DNA of 64,000 nt from DASRDR01 sp035550795 (GTDB lineage Bacteria > Methylomirabilota > Methylomirabilia > Rokubacteriales > DASRDR01), in the NCBI GenBank assembly GCA_035550795.1, contig DASZOL010000069.1:1-64000 (forward strand), read 5' to 3'. The notes beneath the pieces were generated by a model. That model saw nothing but the letters and a program-made list of their open reading frames with translations, made no database searches and was not told the origin of the DNA. Below are positions 33,321 through 42,108 of the stretch, piece after piece; positions within the stretch are counted from its first letter, which is position 1, and each line of letters begins with the position of its first letter. Both the position numbers and the translations under genes were made by a program.

Positions 33321-34499
33321 CTACCCCGGCCGCCAGCCACCCGGGCGCAGCGCGGCGACGGCCCCGATCCAGGCGATCCCCGCGGCGATCCACCACGTCG
33401 CCCGGTAGCCAAACCAGGTCGCCCAGAACCCGAGCAGGACCGATCCGCCGAATATGCCGAGCTCCCACGCCGTGTACAGCGTGCCCATCGCCCGGCCGCG
33501 TTCGGCCGGCGGGACGCGGTCGGCCGTCATCGCCAGCAGTGCGGGCTGCCCGGCACCGAAGCCCAGGCCGTAAAGGGCGGCCGCGCCGAGGAACGAGGTC
33601 CGCGAAAAGGCCAGCCCCAGCAGGGCCAGGCTCAGGCCGCTGAGGGCGAGCGCCGGCGCGATCACCGCCCGCCGCCCGAAGCGGTCCGACAGGCGCCCGG
33701 CGGGAGACCGCACCGCCAGGCTGACCAGGGCGAACACCGTGAAGAAGAGGCCCGGGTTCCCGAGCTGGCGCTGCTCGGCGAAGAGGGGCAAGAGCGCCGC
33801 GATGCCGCCGTACGACACGTAGAGAGCGAGCACGAGCCCCGACGGGTAGACGGCCGCGGGACTGAACCAGCGGCGCCAGAAGCGGGCGAGCGCACCGGTG
33901 CGGGACGCAGGGGGGAGCGATCCCGGACGGGTCGCCGGCGAGGGGCCGGCCGCCGGGAGCGTCTCCGGCAGCGCCCACGCCAGGGCGAGCGCCACGACCT
34001 CGATCGCGGTCGCCACCAGGAACGTCGCGGTGAAGCCCGCGCGGCTGACGAGCTCGCCGCCCAGGTACGGGCCGGCGGCGAGCGCGACCGCCGAGGCGAG
34101 GCCGTAGGCACCCATCGCCGCGCCGCGCCGCCCGGGAGGCGTGAGATCCGTCGCGATGACGGTGGCCGCCGTCGGACCGAATCCCATGCCTGTGCCGTGG
34201 AACACGCGCAGAAGCAGCAGTCCCGGGATCGTGCCGATGGCCGCGTACCCGAGCGGAGCCAGCGCGAAGATGACGGTGCCAAGGAGGACGAGCGGACGGC
34301 GGCCAATCCGGTCGGCCAGATCGCCCGCGATGGGCCGCAGCACCATCGCGGCGAGCGCGAAGACGCCCATGATGAACCCCACGTGCGCCTCGCGAGCTCC
34401 GAGCCGCGTCGCGTAGAGCGGCATGACCGGCAGCAGGATCTGGAAGCCCAGGTAGAAGAGGAGCGTCGCGAGCCAGAGAACGAGGAACGGACGCCGCAC
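33321..34499 (-). CDS. MFS transporter
   Basis: This 392-residue, twelve-helix major facilitator has motif A between helices 2 and 3 (RPIAGDLADRIGRRPLVLLG) and again in the second half (AGRLSDRFGRRAVIAP), with DLTPPGRRGAAMGAYG before helix 5. It resembles sugar-efflux or multidrug antiporters. It starts at a GTG 22 bases after the transketolase stop and is the last gene of an FGGY kinase-transketolase-MFS operon, so the cargo may be a polyol, pentose or gluconate-like compound; that is inferred from context only. Confidence 0.82.
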   Translation of the reverse strand: MRRPFLVLWLATLLFYLGFQILLPVMPLYATRLGAREAHVGFIMGVFALAAMVLRPIAGDLADRIGRRPLVLLGTVIFALAPLGYAAIGTIPGLLLLRVFHGTGMGFGPTAATVIATDLTPPGRRGAAMGAYGLASAVALAAGPYLGGELVSRAGFTATFLVATAIEVVALALAWALPETLPAAGPSPATRPGSLPPASRTGALARFWRRWFSPAAVYPSGLVLALYVSYGGIAALLPLFAEQRQLGNPGLFFTVFALVSLAVRSPAGRLSDRFGRRAVIAPALALSGLSLALLGLAFSRTSFLGAAALYGLGFGAGQPALLAMTADRVPPAERGRAMGTLYTAWELGIFGGSVLLGFWATWFGYRATWWIAAGIAWIGAVAALRPGGWRPG

Positions 34500-34521
34500 G
34501 CCCGTCGCGGCGCGGGCCGGC

Positions 34522-36528
34522 CTAGCGGCCGAGGAGGGCCCGAGCCCGGGCCACGACGTTCTCGACCGTGAACCCGAGCTCCTTCATCACCACCTCGCCT
34601 GGCGCCGACGCGCCGAAGCGGTCGATCCCGACGACGGCGCCGGCGCTCCCGACCCACCGTTCCCAGCCGAAGGTCGCGCCCGCCTCCACCGCGAGGCGCC
34701 GTGACACGGCCCCGGGCAGCACCGATTCCTGGTAGTCGGGGGACTCCGCCTGGAACAGCTCCCAGGAGGGCATGCTCACGACGCGGGCGCGGACTCCGTC
34801 CTTCGCGAGGGCGGCCTGGGCCCCCAGGACGAGCTGGACCTCCGAGCCGGTGCCGATCAGGACGAGCTCGGAAGTGCCGCCCGGCGCGTCCGCGAGGACA
34901 TATGCGCCGCGCTGGAGCCCCTCGGCCGGCGCGTAGAGCGCACGGTCGAGGACGGGGAGCTTCTGGCGCGTGAGGACGAGCGCGGTCGGGCCGTGGCGGC
35001 GGGAGAGCGCGACCCGCCAGGCCACCACCGTCTCGGCGGCATCGGCGGGACGGACCACGACCAGGTTCGGCATCGCGCGAAGCGAGGCCAGGTGCTCGAC
35101 GGGCTCGTGGGTCGGCCCGTCCTCGCCGACCCCGATCGAGTCGTGCGTCCAGACGTACACGACCGGCAGCTCCGAGAGCGCCGCCAGCCGCACCGCCGGG
35201 CGCATGTAGTCGGAAAAGACGAAGAACGTGCCACAGAACACGAGGAGGCCGCCGTGGTAGGTGAGGCCGTTCGAGATGGCCCCCATCGCGTGCTCGCGCA
35301 CGCCGAAGTGGAGATGCCGGCCGCCCGGCGTGCCGCGCAGGAACGAGCCCGCCGTCTTGACGAGGGTCTTCGTCGACGGCGCGAGGTCGGCGTCTCCGCC
35401 CACGAGATGAGGCAGGCGGGGCGAGACGGCGGCGAGGACGGCGCCGCTGGCATCCCGGGTGGCCACCGGCGTCCCCGCCGGAAACGTCGGAAGATCCCGG
35501 TCCCATCCGGGGGTAAGCGTCCGCGCCTGACCGTGCTCCCACTCGATCGCGAGATCCGGGAAGGCGCGGCGCCAGGCCTCGAGCCGGGCCTGCCAGTCCG
35601 CCTCCCCCCGGGCTCCCCGGGCGAGGGCCTCTCGGAAGCGAGCCACCGCCGCCTCGGGCAGCAAGAACCGCGGCTCGACCGGCCAGCCCAGCGCCTGCTT
35701 CGCGCCCTGGAGCTCCGCATCCCCGAGGGGCTCGCCGTGGGCCTCGTGCGTCCCGGCCTTCTTCGGCGCGCCGTAGCCGATCACGGTCCGCACGGCGATG
35801 ATGGACGGGCGCTCGCCCTCCGCCCGCGCGTCACGAATGGCCTTGTCGATCGCGTCGAGGTCGTTCCCGTCCGGCACCGCCTGGGCGTGCCATCCGAGCC
35901 CCTCGAAGCGCCGGGGCACGTCCTCCGAGAACGAGAGCGCCGCCTTGCCCGCGAGCGAGACCTGGTTGTCGTCGTAGAGGACGATCAGCTTGCCGAGCCC
36001 GAGGTGCCCGGCCAGCGATGACGCCTCCGCGGCGACCCCCTCCATGAGGTCCCCGTCCGAGCAGATGACGTAGGTGTGGTGGTCGACGATCGTGTGGCCC
36101 GGGCGGTTGAAGCGGGCGGCGAGGTGTCGCTCGGCAATGGCCATGCCCACCGCGTTCGCCAGGCCCTGTCCGAGCGGCCCGGTCGTTGCCTCCACGCCCG
36201 GACTGACGCCGAACTCCGGGTGGCCGGGCGTCCGCGATCCCCATTGACGGAAGCGCTTGAGCTCCTCCAGCGGGAGGTCGTAGCCGGTGAGATGGAGCAG
36301 CGCATAGAGGAGCATCGAGCCGTGACCGGCAGACAGGACGAACCGGTCGCGATCGGGCCACGCCGGCTGGGCCGGATGGTGTCGGAGAAAGCGCGTCCAG
36401 AGAACGTAGGCCATGGCGGCGGCCCCCATCGGCAGACCGGGATGGCCGGACTTGGCCTGCTGCACCGAGTCGGCCGCGAGGAAGCGGATCGTGTTGACGC
36501 AGAGCTGGTCGAGATCCCGACCGGTCAT
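34522..36528 (-). CDS. tkt: Transketolase
   Basis: This 668-residue, full-length transketolase transfers two-carbon units between ketose and aldose phosphates in the pentose phosphate pathway, using thiamine diphosphate. Visible signatures are SGHPGLPMGAAAMAYVLW at the N-terminus, VSPGVEATTGPLGQGLANAV, the cofactor motif CSDGDLMEGVAAEASSLAGH with DDN 25 residues later, and HDSIGVGEDGPTHEPVEHL in the pyrimidine-binding domain. The C-terminal domain is complete. The ATG at 36528 overlaps the stop of the FGGY kinase gene (ATGA). The linked kinase probably feeds a phosphorylated sugar directly into this enzyme's pathway. Confidence 0.95.
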   Translation of the reverse strand: MTGRDLDQLCVNTIRFLAADSVQQAKSGHPGLPMGAAAMAYVLWTRFLRHHPAQPAWPDRDRFVLSAGHGSMLLYALLHLTGYDLPLEELKRFRQWGSRTPGHPEFGVSPGVEATTGPLGQGLANAVGMAIAERHLAARFNRPGHTIVDHHTYVICSDGDLMEGVAAEASSLAGHLGLGKLIVLYDDNQVSLAGKAALSFSEDVPRRFEGLGWHAQAVPDGNDLDAIDKAIRDARAEGERPSIIAVRTVIGYGAPKKAGTHEAHGEPLGDAELQGAKQALGWPVEPRFLLPEAAVARFREALARGARGEADWQARLEAWRRAFPDLAIEWEHGQARTLTPGWDRDLPTFPAGTPVATRDASGAVLAAVSPRLPHLVGGDADLAPSTKTLVKTAGSFLRGTPGGRHLHFGVREHAMGAISNGLTYHGGLLVFCGTFFVFSDYMRPAVRLAALSELPVVYVWTHDSIGVGEDGPTHEPVEHLASLRAMPNLVVVRPADAAETVVAWRVALSRRHGPTALVLTRQKLPVLDRALYAPAEGLQRGAYVLADAPGGTSELVLIGTGSEVQLVLGAQAALAKDGVRARVVSMPSWELFQAESPDYQESVLPGAVSRRLAVEAGATFGWERWVGSAGAVVGIDRFGASAPGEVVMKELGFTVENVVARARALLGR

Positions 36529-38036
36529 GGAGCCAGCCTCCTCTCGGCGGTCATGTGCGGGACCAGAAGGTCGTAGAGCTGCCGGTGACGGGTCAGGCCA
36601 GCGCGGTAGCGGGCGTGCCGGGCGGGGTCCGGCGCGATGGCCGGCTGCACGGCCGCCGGGGCCGCCTCGAGTGAGGGGATCAGCCCGAGTGCCTCGCTCG
36701 CGAGGAGGGCCGCGCCCCGGCTCGATCCCTCGGCCTCGACCGACGGCGTGAGCGCCACTCCGAGGACGTCCGCCATGATCTGGGTCCACGCGGGCGAGGC
36801 CAGGAGCGCGCCGCCGGTGCCCACGACCTCCTGGAGGCCCGGGCACGCGTCGCAGAGACGCTGGTGGATCATGGCGAATCGGTACGCCACGGTCTCGAGT
36901 CCCGCGCGCACGAGGTCGATGGGCCGCGTCGCGAGCGACAGGCCCACGACGGCGGCCCGCGCACTCGCGACCCACCCGAGGCTCCGCTCGCCGGCCAGGA
37001 ACGGGAGCACCGTCAGACCGTGGGCGTCCGCCTCCATCGCGCCGAGCTCCGACTCCACGCGCTCGGGCGAAGGCAGCCGGAGCGTGTCGGTGAGCCACGC
37101 GTAGAGGCTCCCGCCGTTCGACAGGGAGCCCCCGAGCAGCAGGCGCCGCCGATCCACGCGATAGCACCAGAGGCCGTCGGGGATGGCCACCGACTCCGCC
37201 GGGAAGCAGACCCGCATCGCGCCGGACGTTCCCACCATGAGGGCCGCCCGCGCGGCCGTCGTGCAGCCGGCGCCGACGTTCGAGCACGCGCCGTCGCCCA
37301 GCGCCGGAAACCACGGCGCGCCCGCCAGCAGCGGCCAGCGCGCGGCGTACTCGGGACGGAGGCCGCGGAACGGCTGGTCGCCGTCGACGATCGGCCCGAA
37401 GTGCTCCACGCCGAGCCCGACCACGCCCAGGATGCCCGGGTCCCAGCGTTGCGCCCACTGGTCGAAAAGACCGGTCCCCGACGCCATCGAGACGCTCGTG
37501 CGCAGCTCGCCGAAGAGGCGGAGACCCAGGTACTCCCCGAACGAGACCCAGCGGCGCGTCGCTTGAAAGGCGGCGTGGTCGCGCTCCCGCAGCCACCAGA
37601 GTCGCGCGGGGAGATAGGACGTGTGGAGCCGGCATCCGACCCGCGCGTGGTACGCCTTCTCGTCGACGCGCGCGCGGAGCGCTTCCACTGCGCCGACGCT
37701 TCGCGTGTCTGCCCAGGAATAGACGGGGGTAGACGGGCGGTCGTCCGGGCCGAGACCGAGCACCGTGTGCCAGAAGGTGCTGGTGGCGACCGCCGCCACT
37801 TCGCCGGCCCGCGACCCGAGCGCGGCGACGAGACCGTCAAGCGTCTCCGCCACGAGCGCGAACAGTCGGTCGGCGTCGATCTCGACCCCCCCGTCGGGCG
37901 TCGTCGTCGCTTCGTACGGCTTCTGGCTGGCGAGGTCGAGCCCCCGGCCACGAGCGTCGAAGGCGAGCGTCCGCACGGAGGACGAGCCCACGTCGAGCGT
38001 GACAACGACCGGCTCGGCCAGTGAGGGCGCGGGCAC
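36525..38036 (-). CDS. FGGY-family carbohydrate kinase, gluconokinase-like
   Basis: This 503-residue sugar kinase has the ASKHA fold. The N-terminal phosphate motif is VVTLDVGSSSVRTLAFDARG, and the second half carries ALMVGTSGAMR and VVGTGGALLASPAWTQIMAD, the adenosine motif. The similarity in length and the WADTRS segment fits the gluconokinase/xylulokinase branch, which phosphorylates gluconate, xylulose or a related polyol. The stop overlaps the transketolase start, strong support for a pentose-phosphate link. It starts at a GTG. A minus-strand extended -10 (TGCTACCAT, 38051-38043) lies so close that the message would begin about at the GTG. Confidence 0.85.
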   Translation of the reverse strand: MPAPSLAEPVVVTLDVGSSSVRTLAFDARGRGLDLASQKPYEATTTPDGGVEIDADRLFALVAETLDGLVAALGSRAGEVAAVATSTFWHTVLGLGPDDRPSTPVYSWADTRSVGAVEALRARVDEKAYHARVGCRLHTSYLPARLWWLRERDHAAFQATRRWVSFGEYLGLRLFGELRTSVSMASGTGLFDQWAQRWDPGILGVVGLGVEHFGPIVDGDQPFRGLRPEYAARWPLLAGAPWFPALGDGACSNVGAGCTTAARAALMVGTSGAMRVCFPAESVAIPDGLWCYRVDRRRLLLGGSLSNGGSLYAWLTDTLRLPSPERVESELGAMEADAHGLTVLPFLAGERSLGWVASARAAVVGLSLATRPIDLVRAGLETVAYRFAMIHQRLCDACPGLQEVVGTGGALLASPAWTQIMADVLGVALTPSVEAEGSSRGAALLASEALGLIPSLEAAPAAVQPAIAPDPARHARYRAGLTRHRQLYDLLVPHMTAERRLAP

Positions 38037-38118
38037 GCATTCATGGTAGCAGGGGGCCCGGAAGCCCTGCCACCCGGACGGCGGCGACCCAAGACGGCAA
38101 CCGGGGGGCGCGCCCCCG

Positions 38119-38124
38119 TAGAAT
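38119..38124 (+). promoter_or_regulatory. -10-like TAGAAT at the SUMF1-domain gene
   Basis: TAGAAT (five of six bases) overlaps the ATG at 38123. If used, transcription would begin near 38131 and translation would have to start at the GTG codons at 38138/38141, which have GGAGAG just upstream. No -35 is seen. Confidence 0.35.
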
Positions 38125-38836
38125 GAGCCGGAGAGCGGTGGTGCTTCTGGAGATCCCGGCGGGCTGGTTCTGGATGGGCTGGGACGACGGTCTGCCCGAC
38201 GCGCGGCCCGCGCACCACGTGTGGGTCGAGGGGTTCTTGATGGCGCGTGCGCCGGTCACCAACGCCGAGTTCGGCGCGTTCCTGCGCGGCAGCGCCGCCG
38301 CCCCGCCGCCCTTCTGGGCCGACCCGCGGTTCGCCCACCCCGAGCAGCCGGTGGTGGGCGTGAGCTGGGACGAGGCCGTGCGGTTCTGCGACTGGCTGAC
38401 GGGCGAGACGGGCCTTCCGCATCGGCTCCCCACCGAGGCCGAGTGGGAGCGGGCGGCGCGCGGTGGGCGGGAGCGCGCCCGCTATCCGTGGGGTGATGAG
38501 CCACCCGACCGGTGGTTCGGGCCGTCGGCCGGCCCCCTCGCGGCGCCGCCCCGGGTCGGCCAGGGACCGATCAACGGATTCGGCCTGACCGACCTCGCCG
38601 GCGTCGTCCACGAATGGTGTCTCGACTGGTACGCCGCCGATGCCTACGCGCGGGAGCCCCGCCGCGCGCCGACCGGGCCGCCGCACGGCTCCCGCCGCGT
38701 CTCCCGCGGAGGTGCGTGGCGTCACCAGTCGCCCTGGAGCCCGGTGGCCCACCGCTCGAGCCTCCCGCCCCACCTCCGCTACTCGGACTACGGCTTCCGG
38801 GTGACCCGCGGAGCTGCGCCGGCGCCACCCCGATAG
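38123..38836 (+). CDS. SUMF1/FGE-domain protein without the catalytic cysteines
   Basis: This 237-residue, single-domain protein belongs to the formylglycine-generating enzyme superfamily (SUMF1, PF03781). Family phrases are IPAGWFWMGWDDG, EGFLMARAPVTNAEFGAFL, PVVGVSWDEAVRFCDWL, RLPTEAEWERAARGG, GLTDLAGVVHEWCLDWY and RVSRGGAW. The two copper-binding Cys of true FGE should lie just after RVSRGGAW but are absent (HQSPWSPVAHRSS), so it is unlikely to make formylglycine. Relatives act in ergothioneine-type sulfoxide synthesis, as lectin-like folds or as unknown partners. The ATG at 38123 or a GTG at 38141 may be the start. Confidence 0.8.
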   Translation: MSRRAVVLLEIPAGWFWMGWDDGLPDARPAHHVWVEGFLMARAPVTNAEFGAFLRGSAAAPPPFWADPRFAHPEQPVVGVSWDEAVRFCDWLTGETGLPHRLPTEAEWERAARGGRERARYPWGDEPPDRWFGPSAGPLAAPPRVGQGPINGFGLTDLAGVVHEWCLDWYAADAYAREPRRAPTGPPHGSRRVSRGGAWRHQSPWSPVAHRSSLPPHLRYSDYGFRVTRGAAPAPPR

Positions 38837-38875
38837 CGGGCCCCTCGGCGGCCGCCGGCGTTGAGGACGATCACC

Positions 38876-38904
38876 TTGACAGCCTGGGCGGGGCCTCGAC
38901 TATC
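38876..38904 (+). promoter_or_regulatory. Promoter of the LamG/propeller gene
   Basis: A perfect TTGACA (38876-38881) is followed 17-19 bases later by ACTATC/TATCCT (38899-38906). Transcription would start near 38912, leaving an unusually long leader of about 185 bases before the coding region, which could hold RNA-level control. I see no other feature in 38837-39097. Confidence 0.45.
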
Positions 38905-39097
38905 CTCGGCTCATGCGGCGCGCGATCACCGCGGCAGCACGCCCCCGACCCCCAGATTCGTGGGACCGCGCCTCCTGCCCTTGACGCCACCCTGACCGCC
39001 CGTAACGACGATTCCGGCCCTACCGGCCCGCTGACTGCGCAGGGAGCCGAGCCCCCGCGGCGCACGGTGGGGCCGTCCTCCTGGAGGAGACGCTACC

Positions 39098-40738
39098 CTG
39101 AGCCGACCAGCCGACAGCAGCCTGATCGCCCACTGGCCCTTCACCGCGGACTGCGCGGAGCATCGCGGGGCACGCTTGAGCGTCCGCAACCACGGCGTGC
39201 AGCTGAGCGAGTTTGGCCCGCGGCGGGGGATGGGGGCCGGGATCTTCGACGGTCGGGGCGCCTTCCTGGAAGTGGACGACCATCCGATCCTCAGGTGGGG
39301 CACGCGGGACTTCACCGTGGCCGCGTGGGTTCACGCCGGCGACGAGAACGGCGACGCGATCGGAGACGTGGTCGCGAAATTCGATCCCGACGCGCGGAAA
39401 GGCTTTCATCTGGGCATCCTCACGAACTCGGGCGTCACCAGCACGACTCAGCCCAACTATCGCAACCTTCACTTCGGCATCGACGATCGGCGCCCGGCCG
39501 CTCGGTGGACCGATTGCGGTCAGCCCGGCCGTGCAGTCTTGGTTGCCGCGCTGAAGGTCGCGAAGAACCGGCTCTATGCGGGCACCCTGGAGGCGGGCGC
39601 CGAGGAGCGCGGACACCTGTGGCGCTACGAGGGCGGGCGGCAGTGGGTCGATCTGGGCGCGCCCATCGGCTGCAACGTGGTCAACTCGGTGGCCGAGTTC
39701 GACGGCGCGCTCTACTGCGGAGTGGGACGCTACATGGGCGTGGGATCGGCGCTCGGGGAGTTGCCGAATCGGACGCCAGGCGGCCAGGTGTACCGACTGG
39801 ATGAGGACGGCCGCTGGACCCGCTGCGGCCACCCGGGGGCGGAGGATGCAACGCCGGAGGACGTGCCGACCGTCGGCTACGCGTCCGGGAAGGCGGACGA
39901 CGCCTTCGCCCTGACGGTTTACCGGGGACGTCTGTACTGTGCCAGCAACCATCGCCGCGGCGCGCTCGTCTACCAGGGAGGCGAGGCCTGGGAGTACATC
40001 GGCCCGGACCTGAGGATTCTCTCCTTCACGGTCTATCGTGGCAGTCTCTATGCGCTCATCAACGGGGGCCCGGTGTACCGCTACGAGGGCGGCTCGGAGT
40101 GGGTTTACTGCGGCTGTCCGACGGGATCGACGCAGACCTACGGAGCCGTCACCGCCCAGGGCCGACTCTATGTCGGCACGTGGCCCGAGGGAGACGTGCA
40201 CCGCTATGAGGGAGGGGAGACCTGGGCGTCGCTCGGCCGAGTGGGCTACGAGCGGGAGGTCATGGCCATGGCTCTCTACAACGGCAAGGCCTACGTCGGC
40301 TCACTCCCGATGGCGAACGTCTGGCGAATGGACGGCGAGCAGTTCACATTCATGGGAACGCTGGATTTCGCGTCCGCGCCACTGCGGCGCGTCTGGTCCA
40401 TGGCGGTCTTCCGGGGCCAGCTGTTCGCCGGCACGCTTCCCTCCGGGCGCGTCTACTCGATGGAAGCCGGCGCGATGGCGACGTGGGACTCTGGCTTTCC
40501 GACGGGATGGCGCCACGTAGCGGCCATTCGGGACGGGGGCCGTCTCGCCCTCTACGTCGACGGCGGGCGGGTAGCGACCTCGGCCTCCTTCGCGGCAGCG
40601 GACTATGACCTGGACACCGACCGGCCGCTTACGATCGGCTTCGGCGTCAACGACTGCTTCTCCGGGCTCCTGAGCGATCTACGGCTTTACAGACGGGCCC
40701 TGGGCGATGCGGAGGTGGCGCGCCTGGCCCGGCGGTGA
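39098..40738 (+). CDS. LamG-type protein with an inserted seven-blade beta-propeller
   Basis: The 546-residue product begins like a concanavalin-like LamG domain (SLIAHWPFTADCAEHRGARL, later FDGRGAFLEVDD and DFTVAAWVHAGD). It ends with the other half of the same fold (GWRHVAAIRDGGRLALYVDG and CFSGLLSDLRLYRRALGDAE). Between them, about residues 135-455, seven repeats of 35-50 residues with phrases like VYRYEGGSEW and VYRGSLYA read as a seven-blade propeller. A TTG at 39178 would delete the first LamG strand. The preceding frame is open, and CTG at 39098 has GGAGGAG eight bases upstream, so CTG is the most likely start. No signal peptide is visible. It lies opposite and upstream of sugar genes, which suggests a carbohydrate-binding or sensing role. 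Confidence 0.75.
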   Translation: MSRPADSSLIAHWPFTADCAEHRGARLSVRNHGVQLSEFGPRRGMGAGIFDGRGAFLEVDDHPILRWGTRDFTVAAWVHAGDENGDAIGDVVAKFDPDARKGFHLGILTNSGVTSTTQPNYRNLHFGIDDRRPAARWTDCGQPGRAVLVAALKVAKNRLYAGTLEAGAEERGHLWRYEGGRQWVDLGAPIGCNVVNSVAEFDGALYCGVGRYMGVGSALGELPNRTPGGQVYRLDEDGRWTRCGHPGAEDATPEDVPTVGYASGKADDAFALTVYRGRLYCASNHRRGALVYQGGEAWEYIGPDLRILSFTVYRGSLYALINGGPVYRYEGGSEWVYCGCPTGSTQTYGAVTAQGRLYVGTWPEGDVHRYEGGETWASLGRVGYEREVMAMALYNGKAYVGSLPMANVWRMDGEQFTFMGTLDFASAPLRRVWSMAVFRGQLFAGTLPSGRVYSMEAGAMATWDSGFPTGWRHVAAIRDGGRLALYVDGGRVATSASFAAADYDLDTDRPLTIGFGVNDCFSGLLSDLRLYRRALGDAEVARLARR

Positions 40739-40785
40739 GGAGGAACCGGCGGCGATCCCTCCCAGGCCGGCCGCCCGACGGCCCA

Positions 40786-41880
40786 CTACCCGGACGCCAG
40801 GCGCCTGAGCTCCCTCTCCATCAGCTCGGCGTCGATCGGCAGGTCCACGGTCTTCCCTGAAAGACCGGACAAGAGCATCGCGTTGCCGATCTCCAGGGAG
40901 CGGATCGCCTCCGCCACCGGGGCCAGGAGCGCTGTTCCCGTCAGGATCGCGTCCCGGAAATTCTCGAGAATCAGAACATGGCTCTCGGGACCGGCGCCGT
41001 CGCCCGCGACGGGGACCTCGATTTCCTTGACCGGCGGCCGGATGAAACGCTCCTTCGTGGTCCGGCTGAACTCGGAGGCGGCGACCTCGTTCCGGAAGAA
41101 CCTGAGCTTTCCGGTCTCCGTATCCAGCTCCAGCTTCCCCTTGTCGCCGGCGATTTCCACCCGGTTGGTGCCGGGGGCCTCGCCGGTGGTCACGGCGAAA
41201 AGCCCTGTGGCTCCGCCTGGGTACTCGAGTATCGCGCTGACGTCGTCCTCCACCTCGATCGGGTGGTACCTGCCGAGACCGATTTTCGCGGTGACCCGAG
41301 CGGGGAGCCCGGTGAACCACTGGAGGAGATCCAGGTCGTGGGAGGCCTGGTTGATCAGCACGCCTCCGCCCTCGCCCGCCCAGGTCGCCCGCCACCCGCC
41401 GCTCGCGTAGTAGGCGTGCGAGCGGAAGATGCCGGTGGCGAGCCAGATGACGCGTCGTATCTCTCCAAGCTCGCCCGCCTCGATCATGGATTTGATCTTG
41501 ACGTGCACGGGGCGCGTTCGTTCATTGAAGATGACCCCGAATCGGAGCGCCCCGTCCTTGTGGGCGCCGAGCATGCGCCGGCCGTCCGCGACGTGCACGG
41601 CCAAGGGCTTGTCGGTCAGCACGTGCAGCCCCCGATTGAGCGCGTCGATGGCGACCTCCGGGTGGCTCCAGTGGGGCGTGGCGATGACGACGCCGTCGAC
41701 CTGCCCCGAGGCGATCAATCTCCGGTGGTCCGAGAACTTCTCCCCCGGCAGGTCCTTGATCCTGTCCAGGCTTCGGTTGCAGAGCGCCGTCAGCTCGAGT
41801 CCGGCGATGGACTGGATGGCCTCGGCGTACTGGCGACCCATCTGACCCACGCCAACGACGCCCATCCTCACGCTCGTCAC
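40786..41880 (-). CDS. Gfo/Idh/MocA family oxidoreductase
   Basis: This 364-residue NAD(P)-dependent sugar oxidoreductase has Rossmann phrase MGVVGVGQMGRQYAEAI, then VDGVVIATPHWSHPEVAIDALNRG and the family's conserved TDKPLAVHVADG, whose Lys is the catalytic lysine of EKP-type motifs. The C-terminal sheet domain has GGGVLINQASHDLDLLQWF, containing the substrate-binding His and Asp. It oxidises or epimerises a sugar or inositol derivative. The GTG at 41880 has AAAGGAG eight bases upstream; longer frames to 42057 are spurious. It is divergent from the sugar importer operon, a common arrangement. Confidence 0.88.
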   Translation of the reverse strand: MTSVRMGVVGVGQMGRQYAEAIQSIAGLELTALCNRSLDRIKDLPGEKFSDHRRLIASGQVDGVVIATPHWSHPEVAIDALNRGLHVLTDKPLAVHVADGRRMLGAHKDGALRFGVIFNERTRPVHVKIKSMIEAGELGEIRRVIWLATGIFRSHAYYASGGWRATWAGEGGGVLINQASHDLDLLQWFTGLPARVTAKIGLGRYHPIEVEDDVSAILEYPGGATGLFAVTTGEAPGTNRVEIAGDKGKLELDTETGKLRFFRNEVAASEFSRTTKERFIRPPVKEIEVPVAGDGAGPESHVLILENFRDAILTGTALLAPVAEAIRSLEIGNAMLLSGLSGKTVDLPIDAELMERELRRLASG

Positions 41881-42017
41881 CGCGCGCGCTCCTTTCGGGG
41901 TGCTGCCGTCACGTCCGAGCATCGCAAGGGCCGTCTCCTCCCCGGGGTAGTGTCGCACGAGGCCCGCGAGGGCCGGAGGACGCATCGCGATCGGCGCACG
42001 CGGCGGGCGCACCCCCC

Positions 42018-42052
42018 TTGACATTCCAGGACCCGCCCGCGAAGATTCGCGG
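42018..42052 (+). promoter_or_regulatory. Sugar-importer promoter with overlapping palindrome
   Basis: A perfect -35 TTGACA (42018-42023) is followed by AAGATT (42042-42047) at 18-base spacing. The -10 lies inside a 16-base palindrome, CCGCGAA-GA-TTCGCGG (42037-42052). A palindrome placed on the -10 is a typical operator for a LacI/GntR-like repressor. Transcription would begin near 42054, 55 bases before the GTG at 42109. Confidence 0.5.
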
Positions 42053-42108
42053 AGCATGCCCCGCCCGATTCTGTCCGGTTTCGGCCACGCGCGCGAGAGG
42101 AGGTTCCC

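Noticed and set aside
37013..38773. 586-codon minus-strand frame covering the kinase and SUMF1 region
   Set aside because: Shifted-frame shadow of the FGGY kinase and antisense of the SUMF1 gene.
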